A stretch of 64,000 nt of DNA from Typhlomys cinereus (GCA_023101885.1 JALPQD010000390.1:1599257-1663256); one strand, 5' to 3'; counted from the first letter of the stretch, positions 1-12,655 are shown. Notes: generated by a model not told the origin, from the sequence alone. Program-made: numbers and translations.

Positions 1-110
1 CAGAATTCGTCCGTGGTTCTACACACATACACATACACACATATATGCACACACATACACGTGCAATTGAATAAATAATAAAAATTAAAAAAAATGTTTA
101 AAAAAAAGTA
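1..110 (+). repeat. 3' end of a B2-like SINE, cut by the window edge
   Basis: The first 110 bases match the 3' part of the SINE seen complete at 53898 and 54534. They show the gaattcgtccgtggttctac segment, a CA-rich stretch, then caattgaataaataataaaa and an A-rich tail. The tRNA-like head lies outside the window. The orientation is plus. Confidence 0.8.
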
Positions 111-1852
111 GCCAAGAATGACCTGCACCTCTAATATACCTATTGTCACCTCCCAATTGCTAGAATTAAAAATGTTCACCATCATGCTGATTTCATATGG
201 TATTAAGTGTGGAAGCAAGAACTTCCTGCATACCAGGAAACCCTCTACCAACAGGACTATAGTTCCAATCATAAACATGTTTAGCTTTTGAAGACTCACT
301 AAAATGTCTCTATTCATTCCCACCCCATGATCTTCCCTTTCAACCATATTTAAGGGATTCAATTACTTTGTACCTGTGCCAACATTTGATTTTTCTCATT
401 TTTATGACAATAAATGTGAAGTGCCATATCATATATCTCTGATTTACATTCTTGCAGCAATTTTTCAACTTTCATAATCTTATTGTTTGATTGAATATTA
501 TATTAATATCTACTTAAACCATGTACCTGATATTTAATGGTATATCTGCCCAGATGTTGTTTGCTTGGGTATATATATATTCTGGACACCGAACTATCAT
601 CAAATGTTTTACATGCATAAGCTGATTTCATACATTTTTCTCTCTGTTTTTCATGTAACATTAACTTTTACATGATTCTCTTAAAATTCATTAAACCCCT
701 TTTCATACAATGCACATAAATTTTAGTGTTTTAAAGTCTTTGTTTGGCTTATTCTTCAAGTCATAAGTGGCCCTGCCACTCCTAGTGAAACAAAGAAAAT
801 GGAATTGCTGCTCTATTTGTTTTTCTATTTGTTTTTCTATTGAAATTAAAGAAACATTAGAACTAAGTAATAATCCAAAGTGGATTCTAAATTACAGGAT
901 TAAGGGATTATTATTTTATTTTATGAAAGTATGCATTACCTAGAGAATAGATGGGCCAGATAAATGTTTTCTGTTTGGAGAATATATTTCATATTCACAA
1001 GTAATTTGGTTTTTGTCAGTGGAAATATAGAAGCTTAGATAATAATTGAAACATCCTTATATATAAATAAATGGATAATATCAATATTTTATTTTTAAAT
1101 TATTATCCAGTAAAGGTAATTTTTAAATATTTAGATAAGTAATTATGTGAATCAGATAGAGATGAATACATTCCAATCATCCACATAATAGTCATGAACT
1201 TGAAAGTTTTGTTTTCATTGTGCTTAATTGCTAAAACTTTAGTACAAAAAATGTGATCCTGATACCACAGGTGTTTTAAAATACTCTAAAAATGATCTGA
1301 AATGGCTCTTACCTGAAGAAGGAAAAAAGTCATGGTCAGCTACACTAAGATAGGCTTTATATAAACTGTTTATTTCCACATCCCTCTGTTCAATTGCTGA
1401 TTTAGTCCCTGGAGATAATCCAAGGGGAATTGCCTTGAATTAGCTTCTGGTTCAAAACAAAAGCATGATGATTTCTATCATGATAAAAGAATAAATTGCT
1501 TTGCCAGCATTCACAAAGTGAAGGAATAGTTTATAGCCTAAAGTCAAATGTTCAATTTCATGTTTAAGTATTAAGATATTTTTAAATTTAAATAAATTTC
1601 AATTTCATTAATATTAATTTTAAATGCTTATAAAATTGTGTTTTAAATTAAATGTTTAATTTTGAAACAGACAAACTGTTTTATAATGTTTTGTTTTTAG
1701 TTAAGAAATCCTAAGACAGGAGAAAGTCTTACAATGATTTTGATATTGTGTCATAATCATCCTCTTTCTGAAACCCATTATAAAATCTGGGATATAGATA
1801 TTTAATAATTCACTGATTTTTAATTATGACAAACTGTATCAGCATAAATTTA
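111..1852. other. Intergenic AT-rich DNA
   Basis: There is no gene, no open frame above background and no repeat that I can name. Base composition is strongly AT-rich, as is usual between OR genes. Confidence 0.5.
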
Positions 1853-2923
1853 CAATTTTGTTTCTTTTTTATTTTAATATATTTTTATTATTATTTCAGC
1901 TCATACAAACTTAATAGGTACACCAGTCCCCTTCCTCCCTCCTCCCCCGAAATCCCCTGCTCTTCTTCCCCTCACCCCTTCGGCCCCATCCCCCCGTGCC
2001 TCCCGCCCCAATTCCCAGAGTCCTTTCTTGTGCATGCCTGACTCTCCTCTCCGATGATGTACAAGGACCCAGTGGCATTTCCCTGAACCCTTTCCTGTGT
2101 TCCCCTTAAGCATAGGAGCACTACTGTGGCTGCCAATCCCTTGCCTCCAAGGATCTTGGTGCCTTTAGCAGATGCTAGACTTTGTGAGGTCAATAGTGTG
2201 TTGGACATATTGCCGGGCATGCAATGTCCAATTATGATTGCTTCGGCCCTAACTTGTGTGGACTATCTTGCAAATCATTGCTCCTCCCATCCTTTTGCTC
2301 CTAAACTCTTACCGCCCCCTCTTCCGCAAATGTCCCTGAGCTTCAGGATGTGGAGAGATTAGTCTGGCCTAGTTCTAGGTGGCTGATATAGAGTCTCTGA
2401 AGTTCTGGATAGTGGTTTGTTGATTTTCTTTTGCAGTTTTGTTGCTCCTGCAATGCACTTCAATCCATCGTGATGGGTACTGTATGTCACCCCCTGGCCA
2501 GAGACAGAAAGCTGTTAAACTGGAGTCTTATTATAAGAGCAGATTCAAGGGTAGATGTAATACTTATACCCAAAAGTGGAATTGCAGGGTCATATGGCAT
2601 TTGACAATGGGAGGGGTCAATCACCCATTTGCAAGATGGTTACTTTTTAATCTGCCGGACTATATGCCCTTCCCTTCTGGTGAGTTCATACCCCCTTAGT
2701 TGTAAATGATCAGGAACGAATTGTGAACTTAACTAGGTGTCACATTATTTTCTTGCAGTCCTTGATGGAGGCCTATTTTCTCTACTGTTACATGGTCACT
2801 TCTCTCCTTGTTTCTGGTGTGGCCCTCCTACCCCATCCCTCCTGTTCATAATCCTTGCAATTACTGTTGGTAATACATAGATTTACCTATGAGTTTCTCA
2901 AGATGGGCTGGGTGGGTATGGTA

Positions 2924-5900
2924 TTAGGAGCCACCTATTAGGGAGTACATACGGCACTTAATTTTCTGGGTCTGGGATACTTCAGTTAATATAATTGTTT
3001 CTAATGACATCCATTTCCCAGCAAATTCCAGTAATTCATCATTTTTGATGGCTGAGTAGTACTCCATTGTATAGATGTACCACAGTTTCCTTACTCACTC
3101 ATAAACTGTTGGGCATTTGGGTTGATTCCATGTCATTGCTATTGTAAACAGTGCTGCTATGAACATGGTCGTGCTTGTGCTATCGAGGTGAACCTCTGCT
3201 GTATGGGGGGTTATACCCAAATGTGGAATGGCAGGGTCATATGGCATTTCAATCTTTAATTTCTTTAAGAATCTCCAGACGACTTGCCAGAGTGGCTGTA
3301 TGAGCCTGCACTCCCACCAGCAATGTAGGAGAGTTATCCTCTCTCCACATCCTCTCCAGCATTTGGTGTTGTTTGTGTTGTGGATTTTTGCCATCCTGAC
3401 CGGGGTGAGATGATATCTCAGGGAAGTTTTGATTTGCATTTCCCTGATGGCTAAAGAAGTGGAGTATTTTTTAAGATATTTGTTAGACATTTTAATTTCA
3501 TCCTTGGTAAAATTTCTTTTCAGTTCCAGGGCCCATTTTTTAATTGGGCCATTGGTTTCCTTGGTGTTTAGTTTTCTAAGTTCTTTGTGCACTCTGGACA
3601 GCAAAGCTCTATCAGATATGTGGTTAGTGAAGATTTTCTCCCATTTTGTGGGTTGCCTTTAAGCTCATGTTACAATCTCTTTTGAACAGGAGCTCTTTAA
3701 TGTCACAAGATTCCAACTGTTGAGAGTTGGTAGCAGTGACTGTGCCATTGGATGTCTGTTTAGGAAATGTTGGCCTAGCCCAATCAGCTCGAGGGAGTTC
3801 CCTATCATTTCAACTATGGTTTTTATAGTCTCTGTCCTGATTTCAAGGTCCTTGATCCATTTAGAATTAGGTCTTGTACATGGTGACAAGTATGGGTCCA
3901 GCTTTAATCTTCTGCATGTGGAGATCCATTTTTGCCAGCACCATTTGTTGAAGATGCTGCTCTTTTTCCATTGGATTCTTAGGGCCCCTTTGTCAAAGAC
4001 CAAATGGGTGTAATTTTGTGGGCTTGTATCTGGGTCTTCAATCCTTATCCATTGATCTGTGTGTCTATTTTGGAGCCAGTACCAGGCTGTTTTTGAAACT
4101 GTGGATTTGTAATATAGACTAAGGTTCGATATAGTAATACCTCCAGCAGTTTCTCAGGATTGTCTTTGATATCCTGGGACTTTTGTGCTTCCATATGAAT
4201 TTTGAGATTTTTTGGTCAACTTCTTTAAAGAATTGCTTTGGGATTTTAATTGGTATAGCATTGAATTTGTATATTGCCTTTGGTAGGATGGTCATTTTTA
4301 CGATGTTGATTCTACCAATCCAGGAACATGGGAGGTCTTTCCACCTTCTGGTGTCTTCTGCTATTTCTTTCTTTAGGGTTTTAAAGTTTTCATTGTAAAG
4401 GTCTTTTACCACCTTGGTTAGGGTTATACCAAGGTATTTCATTTTTTTAGGGGCTATAGTAAATGGGATTGTTTCTCTCAAGGCTTTTTCACTTCTTTCA
4501 TTCTGGGCATATAGGAAGGTCTCTGATTTTTGCACATTTATTTTGTATCCTGCCACCCTGCTGAACTTCTCAATTAGTTCCAGGACCTTCCTGGTGGAGT
4601 TTTTGGGATCACTCAGGTATAAGATCATGTCATCTGCAAATAGGGATAGCTTGACTTCTTCCTTGCCGATTTGAATCCCTCTTATGTCCCTTTCTTGTCT
4701 TACGGCTTCAGCTAAGGTTTCAAATACAATATTGAATAGAAGTGGTGGAGTGGACAGCCTTGTCCAGTTCCTGATCGAAGTGGAAATGCTTCCAATTGTT
4801 CCCCATTGAGCATAATGCTTGCTGTGGGCTTGTTGTATACAACTTTTATTATATTAATAAAGGTTCCTTCCATTCCTACTGTCTGTAGCGTTTTGATCAT
4901 AAAAAGCTGTTGGATCTTGTCAAAAGCGTTTTCTGCATCTATCGTATCATGTCGTCTTGGACTTTGGACTGGTTTACATGATGAATTACATTTATTGATT
5001 TGCGTATGTTGAGCCGAGCTTGTGTGCCGGGGATGAAGCCTACTTGGTCCCTGTGAATGATCTTTTTAATATGTTTTTGAATCCGATTTGCTAAGACTTT
5101 GTTGAGAATCTTTGCGTCTGTGTTCATCAGAGAGATCGGCCTATAGTTTGCTTTTTTAAGTGAGTCTTTATTAGGTTTTGGGATTAAAACGATATTAGCT
5201 TCATAGAAGGAATTTGGTAGTGTTCCTTCCTTTGCTATTTGATGGAACAGTTTAAGGAGTATTGGTGTTATTAGCTCCTTAAATGTCTGGTAGAACTCTG
5301 TGCTGAATCCATCTGGTCCAGGACATTTTTTGTTGGGAAGATTCAAGATTACTTCCTCAATTTTCTTATATGTTATAGGACTATTTAAACAATTCACAAC
5401 TTCCTGATTCAATTTAGGTAAGTTGTGTTTACTTAGAAATTCATCCATCTCTTGTGTGTTGTCAAACTTCACAGAGTATAAGTTTTTGAAATATGATGTT
5501 ATAATTCTCTGGATTTCTTGGTTATCAGTAGTGATAACTCCATGTTCATTTCTGATTTTGTTAATTTGGGTTTTCTCTCTCCTGCTTTTCGTTAATTTAG
5601 CTAGGGGTGTATCAATCTTATTGATTTTTTCAAAGAACCAGCTTTTTGACTGGTTGATTTTTTCTATCATTTTCTTAGTCTCGATTTCAGATATTTCTCC
5701 CCTTGTTTTGCTAATCTCCTCTCTTCTACTACTTTTGGGATCAGATTGCTCTAGTTTCTCTAAAGCTTTAAGCTCCATTGTTATGTTGTTTATTTCTGAT
5801 GTTTCCATTTTTTTGATGTAGGCATTAAGAGCTATGAACTTACCTCTTAGAACAGCTTTCATTGTGTCCCAGAGATTTTGGTAAGTTGTATTTTTTTAAT

Positions 5901-6715
5901 CACTCACTTTCAGTAAATCTTGAATTTCCTTTTTAATTTCTTCCTGAATCCAGTCCTCATTCAGCATCATATTGTTAAGTTTCCAGGAGTTAGTGTATTT
6001 TCTCTTGTTTGTTGTGTTGTGGATGTCCAGCTTTTGGCCGTGGTGGTCTGATAGGGCACAGGTTAGAATTTCAACTTTTTTGTATATGTGCAGATTCGTT
6101 TTTGGCCCAATATGTGATCTATTTTGGAGAAAGTTCCGTGTGCTCCTGAGAAAAATGTGTATTCTTTGGTATGTGGGTGAAAAGTTTGATAGAGATCTGT
6201 AAGGTCCATTTCTTTCAAGGTTTGATTAAGTTCCAAAGTGTCTCTGTTAAGCTTTTGACCTGTTGATCTATCCCATGTTGAGAGGGTGGTGTTGAAGTCC
6301 CCAAGAATTATCGTTTGGGGATCGATTTCTTGCTTTAGACGCTGTAGGGTTTTCTTAATGAATGTGGAGGGGCCCGTATTGGGTGCATATATGTTCAGTA
6401 TTGTGAAGTCTTCCTGGTGAATTGTACCTGTGACTAAAATGTAGTATCCATCCGTGTCTCTTATAATTTTCTTTGGTTTGAAGTCCACTTTGTCTGATAG
6501 CATAATGGCTACCCCTGCGTGTTTTCTGCTCTCATTTGCTTGTAGAATTGTTGACCAGTCTTTTATTTTTAGGGCATGCCTATCTTTTGTGGTGAGATGT
6601 GTTTCCTGCAGGCAGCAGATTGATGGATTGTGATTTTTAATCCAAGTTTGTAATCTGTGTCTCTTGATCGGTGAATTAATTCCATTAACATTTAGTGTTA
6701 TAATGGAGAAACTAT
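2924..6715 (-). pseudogene. L1 ORF2 (endonuclease and reverse transcriptase), disrupted
   Basis: ORF2p nicks target DNA and reverse-transcribes L1 RNA. The frame can be followed in pieces: the endonuclease start LNVNGINSPIKRH and SICCLQETHL (about 6600-6700), endonuclease motifs ILGDFNT and SKIDHILG (6063-6503), the reverse transcriptase region with [14 protein letters not shown] and NYRPISLMN (4939-5862), the catalytic FADD box (about 4630), and the C-terminal region with MPYDPAIPHLGI (3095-3604). A TGG-to-TGA change ends the last block at 3095. The ancestral stop, by comparison with the copy at 40103-40530, is near 2924. Ancestral length is about 1260 codons, normal for L1. At least four breaks separate the blocks. 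Confidence 0.9.
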
Positions 6716-6780
6716 TTTAATTCCAGACATTTATTATGTTTAGTAGTTTTTATAAGTATATTGCTTCGCTTTTAATGGTG

Positions 6781-7846
6781 TTATACTTGCCTTCTGTTCT
6801 CCTGGATATGCCTGTTTTTTTCTTCACGCTTGAGTATCATTTCTAGCATTTTTTGAAGGCCTGGTTTGGTGCACATGTATCCCTTAAAGTTGTCTTTGTG
6901 CTGGAAGATTTTTCTTTTTCCCTCGATCATGACAGATAGTTTTGCAGGGTAAATCAGCCTGGGTTGACATTTTTGCTCATTCAATACTTGAAGTATGTCT
7001 CTCCAAGCTCTTCTTGCTTTTACTGTTTCGACTGAGAAGTCATTTGTTATTTTAATAGGTTTACCTTTAAAAGTGACTTGTTTTTTCTCCCTTGAAGCTC
7101 TCAGCACCAGTTCTTTATCTTGAATGTGGAGTGTTTTAACTATTTTTTGCCGCGGCGTTCTTCTGTTTTGGTCATATCTGTTTGGGGTGTGGAATGCCTC
7201 TTGTATATGGATGGGCCTCTCTTTTTTTAGATGAGGATAGTTTTCCTTGATGATCATTTGAAAAATTTCCTCAGGGGTGGTATTTTGAGATTCTTGCTCT
7301 TGTATTCCATGAATATGCATGTTAGGCTTCTTCAGGTTGTCCCATATCTCTTGGATATTTCTCTCAAGTATCTTTGTGGCTTTAACAACCTCTTCCATTG
7401 AGTTGGTTTGTACTCCCACTTTATCTTCAAGGTCTGAAATTCTGTTTTCTGCTTTGTTAGTTCTGTTGATAAGACTCTCTGTGGAGTTCTTGTTTGAAGA
7501 TAACTTGTCATGTAGCTCAGTTTTAAACTCTGCTTGAGTCTGTTTTAACTGCTCTATGCCAGTTTTGGTTTCTTGCACTGTTTTTCTCAACCCCTCCAAG
7601 TGTCTGTTGTGTTCCTCTTCAAAGCGATTAATTCGATTATGTAATTCCTCCCGGATTTCCTCTTTCATAGTATTGAACATGGTAATGATCACATTTTGAA
7701 GGTCGTTATCCTGGGTCAGGCTTTCTTGGCCTTATTTCCGTGGGTTTGTTCTGGTTGGAGTCTAGCATTATGGGATTAATATCTTCAGTGGGAAATTTGT
7801 TTACTTGAGTGTTGCTTCTCATGCATTTGCACTTTGACTTTGGCAT
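6781..7846 (-). pseudogene. L1 ORF1 (RNA-binding chaperone), frameshifted
   Basis: ORF1p is the trimeric RNA-binding protein of the L1 particle. The start is the ATG at 7846 (MPKSKCKCMRSN), the same start as ORF1 of the L1 at 43765-49999. A one-base shift near 7725 leads to an early stop. The rest of the frame is open for about 300 residues to a TAA at 6781. That part has a heptad-rich coiled coil (KEEIREELHNRI through LEDKVGV), then the RRM region (EIWDNLKKPNMHIHGI) and a C-terminal domain with the YPAKLSV motif. Apart from the shift near the N-terminus it is close to complete. Confidence 0.9.
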
Positions 7847-8194
7847 TTTCCTTTAACTCTTAAGATCTTTCAATTTCACTAAACTGAATTATTTGGCCTG
7901 GGGTTCTGGGTCGTGGATGAGGCCTGGCTCGATGGCCCGTGCGCATCCTGACCAGCATAGCGGGGTGGGGAAAGGGAGCATGGAGGCGTCAGACATGGAG
8001 CTATTTAACACGAGGGGAGCTGGGGCGGGTCCCAGGCGCAAGGGGAGGTCCTCCTCATCCCTCGGCCCTGCGCGGGGCTCCGGCTGGATGGTGGGGTCGG
8101 AGCCGGGTCCCTTTCGGTTGACCTGGGGTTCTGGTGGGCTGGGCGTGGGCGGAGCTCACCTAGGTTGCCGGGTGAGGCCCCAATTTTGTTTCTT

Positions 8195-8433
8195 GTGGGA
8201 TCTAATAAAACATTTTATAGCAGTGTTCTGTTGAAATAATAACTGTGTGCATAACTTAAATATTAAGTGTACAATTACTAACAAAATGTTGACACCAATA
8301 ACATAAATTAACCACAGAAATAGTTTTCAGGGTTAAGGTAAATTTAATAGTATCTGATAACATCATATCTTCCAAAGGCAATACTCCACAAATTACTGTT
8401 GAATCACCTGACTCATATGGTATATCCATTCTT
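8195..8433. other. Short intergenic stretch
   Basis: AT-rich DNA just outside the L1 target-site duplication. Nothing recognisable. Confidence 0.4.
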
Positions 8434-8790
8434 AACTTTTTGAGTAATATTCTGTTGAAGTTACTTTTCTGTTTCCTGCTGTGAGACAACACTAGCTCAC
8501 ACTTAAAAGAGAAAGGGAGATTTATTTGACTCACCATTCCAGAAGTGATGTAGTCCATTATGGTGGGAATCTCATAGTAGTAAGTGTAGCTTGGATATAA
8601 AAAAAAAGCAGGAGAATGGTTCAGGTTACTGACACTATTAGGAAGACAGAGAAAGCAAGAGCAAACTGAGAAGAAGAACCAATCCTCAAGGTTCCACCTT
8701 CCAAAGTTGTGGAAACATTAACATGAGATAATAATTAAAATACGTGACCATGCGAGGAGCACATTCTAACTAGGATACATTTATACTGCA
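8434..8790 (+). repeat. Old rodent interspersed repeat, family not assigned
   Basis: The stretch contains the order 'ttctgtttcctgctgtgag', 'agggagatttatttgactc', 'gtagtccattatggtgg', 'gaagacagagaaagcaag' and 'aggttccaccttccaaag'. The same order of motifs recurs in diverged form at 18575-18885 and 21150-22130. It looks like a rodent repeat whose consensus has the phrase 'aaagggtttattt ... cacagtcaggaagcagag'. I cannot name the family from sequence alone. Confidence 0.45.
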
Positions 8791-8885
8791 CTCCTAAATA
8801 ATTATAATAATTTGAGCAGCCACTATAGAAATAAAAGTTCTTATTCTTATATATCCATTTTTATATGTTTTTATATAATATCTTA

Positions 8886-9163
8886 ATTTTTAAAATGTTT
8901 TATTATTATTTATTCAATTGTGCATGTATGCACGTATGTGTGTGTATGCGTGTGTGTAGAACCATGGGCGAATTCAGGAACCACCATGGACAGCCTCCAC
9001 CTCCTCCTTGTTTACTCTGCCCCGGGATTCACAGGCTCTGCCCTACAAGGATCAGAAATGCAAGCCGCCCCTGCTTGTGCCTGGCGTCTATACGTGGGGT
9101 CTAGGATCGGAACTCAGGACCTGCAAGGCAGAGGCTTAACTCCTGAGCCACCTCTCCAACCCC
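8886..9163 (-). repeat. B2-like SINE with target-site duplication
   Basis: This is a complete SINE on the minus strand. The head (reverse of cctctccaacccc at 9151-9163) carries pol III box A and box B inherited from a tRNA. The body includes the GTATAGACGCCAGG block, and the tail at the left end is T-rich on the plus strand. The duplication aatatctta lies at 8877-8885 and 9164-9172. Confidence 0.9.
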
Positions 9164-9423
9164 AATATCTTATTTTTATATATCCTTCCAGGCATTTAAG
9201 AAATCTTAGTCCTTTTTCACAAGGTCATTTTAACTGGAATCAGATTTTGGAACTTTGATTGGCATTGTCCTGAAGATAATGACATCAAAGTAGCTGAATT
9301 TCTTTCTATGGGACAAAACATTCATATGTATCTGTAAAAGAACTGCATTCATTGATTATCAGTGTTTCTTTAAAAAATTTATGTGTGTGTGTGTATATGG
9401 GTGTGTATTCATATGTGTGTGTA

Positions 9424-9658
9424 TTAGGGTTCTCTGAAGAAACAGAATCTGTAGAATGTAATATATTTAAATAAGTTTAATAAAATAACTCAATAAAAAT
9501 AGTATTCTTCAAGGTAGGCGCCCAAATCAGCCTCATTCTTGGTTAGAATGTTCCATCAAGCGGAAAGATCCTGAGAAGGTCTCAAGCCTTTATTTTTTTT
9601 TTAAATTTTTTTATTATTATTATTATTTATTCAACTGTGTGCATATGTGCGCACGCGC

Positions 9659-9693
<35 letters not shown>

Positions 9694-10311
9694 ACCACGG
9701 ATGAATTCGCGAACCACCATGGACGCCTCCACCCTACCAGGACCAGAAGCGCAGGCCGCCCCCGCTTCCGCCTGGCGTCTATACGTGGGATCTGGGATCC
9801 GAACTCAGGACCTTCCGCCTGCAAGGCGGAGGCTTAACCCCTGAGCCACCTCTCCAGCCCCAAGCCTTTATTTCTCTGGAGGGTCAAAGACGCTGGGTTC
9901 AGACAACGGTGAAGAACAGCTGGGCTCCAACTTTGGCGAGGAAAAGTGAACAGCAGCAAGGCCTAGAGACCAGGCTCTAAAGGCAGCGGGAACAGCAAAA
10001 ACATTGTGGAAAAGGTGAAGTTCCAAGTCAGCCAAGGACTGAGGCAGCGGCAGCAGCAAGAAGGCCAGGATGCTCTAAAAGCATTCAACACATGCAGAGT
10101 GGATTGCACATCAAGTCGACACCTGATAAGGGAAGAGCAAGACCCTTCTCCTTACACTTCCTAATATCTGGTACCCAATGTGGGCTGTGGTTCTACTCAG
10201 CAATCAATCAAGTACTTGCAGACTTGTTCAGGGGCCATTCTAACCATTAATCTTCTATAGCTGCTCCCCAGTCTGCAACTGTCAAGTTGACATCAAAATG
10301 CAACCATAACA
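9424..10311. repeat. Old interspersed repeat carrying a nested SINE
   Basis: The block begins with ttagggttctctgaagaaac and ends with caagttgacatcaaaatgca. Terminal phrases of this kind recur in mammalian repeats, but I cannot assign a family. gtgtgta occurs at both edges (9417-9423 and 10312-10318), but one side lies in a GT-rich stretch, so this is weak evidence for a duplication. The SINE at 9596-9861 is inserted inside. Confidence 0.4.
9596..9861 (-). repeat. B2-like SINE, internally shortened variant
   Basis: Minus-strand SINE with head at 9861 and T-rich tail at about 9596-9630, then a GT microsatellite at 9659-9690 that forms its CA region. Exact 12-bp duplication aagcctttattt at 9584-9595 and 9862-9873. 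Compared with the copies at 8886 and 57125 it lacks about 40 bp of the body (the gtttactctgccccgggatt region). Confidence 0.92.
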
Positions 10312-10318
10312 GTGTGTA

Positions 10319-11689
10319 TATTTTAAGTGTGTTTAATGTTATCTGACTAAATTCTGTTGTGTTTCTGACACTTGGTGAATCTTCACAAACTCATTTTGTG
10401 AATTCTTTAAATGGAGCATGAGGAATGAAAGAGAAGAGAAGCAAAACATGGTATTCTTAAACTAAAATGTGGTTTTAAAATGTTCATTTAATTCAATTTT
10501 TTTTGCCTTTTTACATGTACGTTCCATAATCTGACCAATGTGACTGAAATAGAACTCAGTGCAGCTGAGTCTATTTATGTGAGTTTTTTTTTTTTCACTC
10601 ACACAACTGGATTTTTAAAATTTTATTTTAGAACTCTGTATCTCACTAAAATTAAGTAAAATATTTGCTTGTAATCTGACACTCAGGATTCATTAGGTTT
10701 ATATTCTTTCAAATGTTTTTCATAAATCTAGGACTCTACTTACAATATAATTCACATGGTTCCTTTTTTCAGCATAGTTCCAACCACATTTCTCACAACA
10801 AGTGGATGTTTGTTTACCACAATACTTTATGTGTTTCATTATTAATATAAATTATTTGTGAATCACAAATGTTTCAGCCAAATGGATTGCACAGGAAGTA
10901 TTTCAGAGTCTGAATACTGTTACATAACACATTTTCTGAAAGAAAAGCAAAAGTCATGATAATAATGACAATTGCTTTAATTCTGGAAATTGAACCCAAA
11001 GACTTCTACATGTTAGGCCAGAACACTGCTTTAATATATTCCCATACTAAAATCTGACTATATAATATGTTTAATCTAAAATTAGCCTTTTATTTCTAAA
11101 AGTTTTCCATTTGCTCTAGGTCACTAAGCTGTTACATAGGTGCTCTAGTTGAACAATCGTTTTATAAAATTACATTGGTGAGTACTGAGTAATGCTTTAT
11201 TTATAGTACTTCCAGAAATTTCATAAGAACTATTACATAAAACCAGAATGTCTGCGAGCTATTTCTGAAACAAATGCAGCTCAAAACATACCAAAATATT
11301 TTGAATGCATTCAACTGTCTGATGTTAACACTAGTTTAAAATAAGATAAGCTGTAATGATTGTAAATTAAAGTACCAGAAATTTTTAAAAGCAATATATA
11401 AAATGTTTGACTCAAGAAAGGAAAGGGAAACCAAAACATGAAATTATGAAGATCACACTGTACTATTTTCATTTTCAAACAAAGTGCACCTGTGTCTGAA
11501 TAAACTTTTGACCCACTGACCATAGTGACTCAAATACTAATGAAATTAGAATATGTCAAAAGGAATGATTTGCAATGTTTTGATCCAGAAGACTGTACTG
11601 GATTAATGTTATTAAAATTACATGGACTTGTTTCTTAATATGACATAATTCAAATAAAGTTATAGCAAACTAATTTCTTTCATTTATTT
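10319..11689. other. Intergenic DNA with a degraded ID-like SINE
   Basis: Mostly AT-rich and unrecognised. At about 10975-11040 the text ctggaaattgaacccaaag followed by acatgttaggccagaacact resembles the reverse complement of an ID-type tRNA-derived SINE (ggaattgaacccagggac ... gctaagcaagtgctct). It is old and has many substitutions. Confidence 0.4.
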
Positions 11690-11870
11690 TATTGTTTTTT
11701 TACCTAGTTATACAAGCTCAAGCTTGTTTTTTCCCTTCTCCCCTCTCTTTCCCCCAGTTGTCCCCCCATTTCACTCTCCACCCCTTCTCACTTTCCCCCT
11801 TTTCTCTCACCCCTCTTCCTTCCCACCTCCTCTTTTGGTGATTCTTGCTTTTTGACTCCCATCCTGCAGA
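11690..11870 (-). repeat. L1 3' end fragment (polypurine 3' UTR)
   Basis: A T-rich left edge, then cctagttatacaagctcaag and about 120 bp of C/T-rich sequence, which is the reverse complement of an L1 polypurine 3' UTR and tail. A related end in the opposite orientation is at 12313-12530 (aagcttgtataattaggcaa). Confidence 0.6.
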
Positions 11871-12093
11871 ATATCTGTTCATGTGTTTCATTCATTTTAA
11901 TGGAATGTTTCTACTCGAACTCTTTGTATCTTAGCTAATTTGCTAAAGGACATGGGTTTCTTTAAGCCTTAACCAACATTCAGTAATGAAAGTGTGATTG
12001 GATAGAGAAGATCATTACATCTGGAAATATTACATATATCCATAAATTTCAAGAACTTCAATAGCTATTAATATTTACAATATGTGGGTGAGC

Positions 12094-12655
12094 TATGTGA
12101 CAGAAGTTACTGAGTTTATACTCAAGGGCTCCACAGAGATGCAGACATGCAGGCATTCTTGTTTGTTTTGTTCTTGAAGATGATATTTTTATTCTGGTAG
12201 GAAAATTGGGTTGGATTCTCTGACTGTTAATCATTCTTGGCTCCACAATCCCATGTACTGTTATTCTTCAGTTGTCACCCCAAATATGTTGGTCAATATC
12301 CCATAAACAGATGTTCTAGAGGATAGAGGGGTTTAGAAAATAGGAAGCACCAAGAGAAGAGGAGGGAAGGAAAAGGTGTGTGTGGGGGAGTGGGAAGGGA
12401 GGAAAAGTGGCATGAAGGACAGCACGGAGGAAGAAGAGAGGAGAGAGAAGAAGAGGAGTATCTACTAAGCTTGTATAATTAGGCAAGAAATGTAATAAAA
12501 AAGTAAGAGAAACAAAAAATCTTAAAAAAATGAATTTATTTCATATTGTGTATGTTTGGCTCAGTTTTTCCTATTTGATACGTTGGGGACCATGGAGTGC
12601 TTGCTTACTCTTGGTAGCAATGACTTGCTATCTCTGTTGGCCACCTAATAGAAAT
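12094..12655 (+). pseudogene. Decayed olfactory receptor relic, interrupted by an L1 3' end
   Basis: Two blocks match the intact OR5T-type gene at 16202 by eye. Block 1 (12094-12312) corresponds to the N-terminus through the second membrane segment: cagaagttactgagtttata, ctggtaggaaaattgggttg, ccacaatcccatgtact and ttcagttgtcacccc. About 36 bp that would encode [10 protein letters not shown] are deleted between the last two. Block 2 (about 12531-12655) corresponds to the third membrane segment and the DRY region: ttcctatttgatacgttggg, accatggagtgcttgctt and gcaatgacttgctatctc. The DRY codons are destroyed. The two blocks are separated by an L1-type polypurine tract at 12313-12530. Nothing downstream of the DRY region can be traced. 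This is clearly non-functional. Confidence 0.75.
12313..12530 (+). repeat. L1 3' end fragment inside the OR relic
   Basis: About 150 bp of purine-rich sequence (GGAGGGAAGG, GGGAGTGGGAAGGGAGG), then aagcttgtataattaggcaa and an A-rich tail (aatgtaataaaaaagtaaga). This is the 3' UTR and tail of an L1 in plus orientation. It sits exactly between the two OR blocks, so it probably inserted into the OR copy. Confidence 0.6.

Larger units (their letters stand above)
1867..8180 (-). mobile_element. Full-length but inactivated LINE-1
   Basis: This is a 6.3-kb non-LTR retrotransposon read from 8180 to 1867. In L1 order it has a GC-rich 5' UTR (about 7850-8180), ORF1 (6781-7846), ORF2 (about 2924-6715), a 3' UTR with a polypurine tract (C/T-rich on the plus strand at 1925-2000), and an A-rich tail at about 1867-1895. 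A 14-bp direct repeat, CAATTTTGTTTCTT, flanks it exactly at 1853-1866 and 8181-8194. This is the target-site duplication and defines both ends. ORF1 has a frameshift and ORF2 has several frameshifts and stops, so the copy cannot encode its own mobility proteins. Confidence 0.95.
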
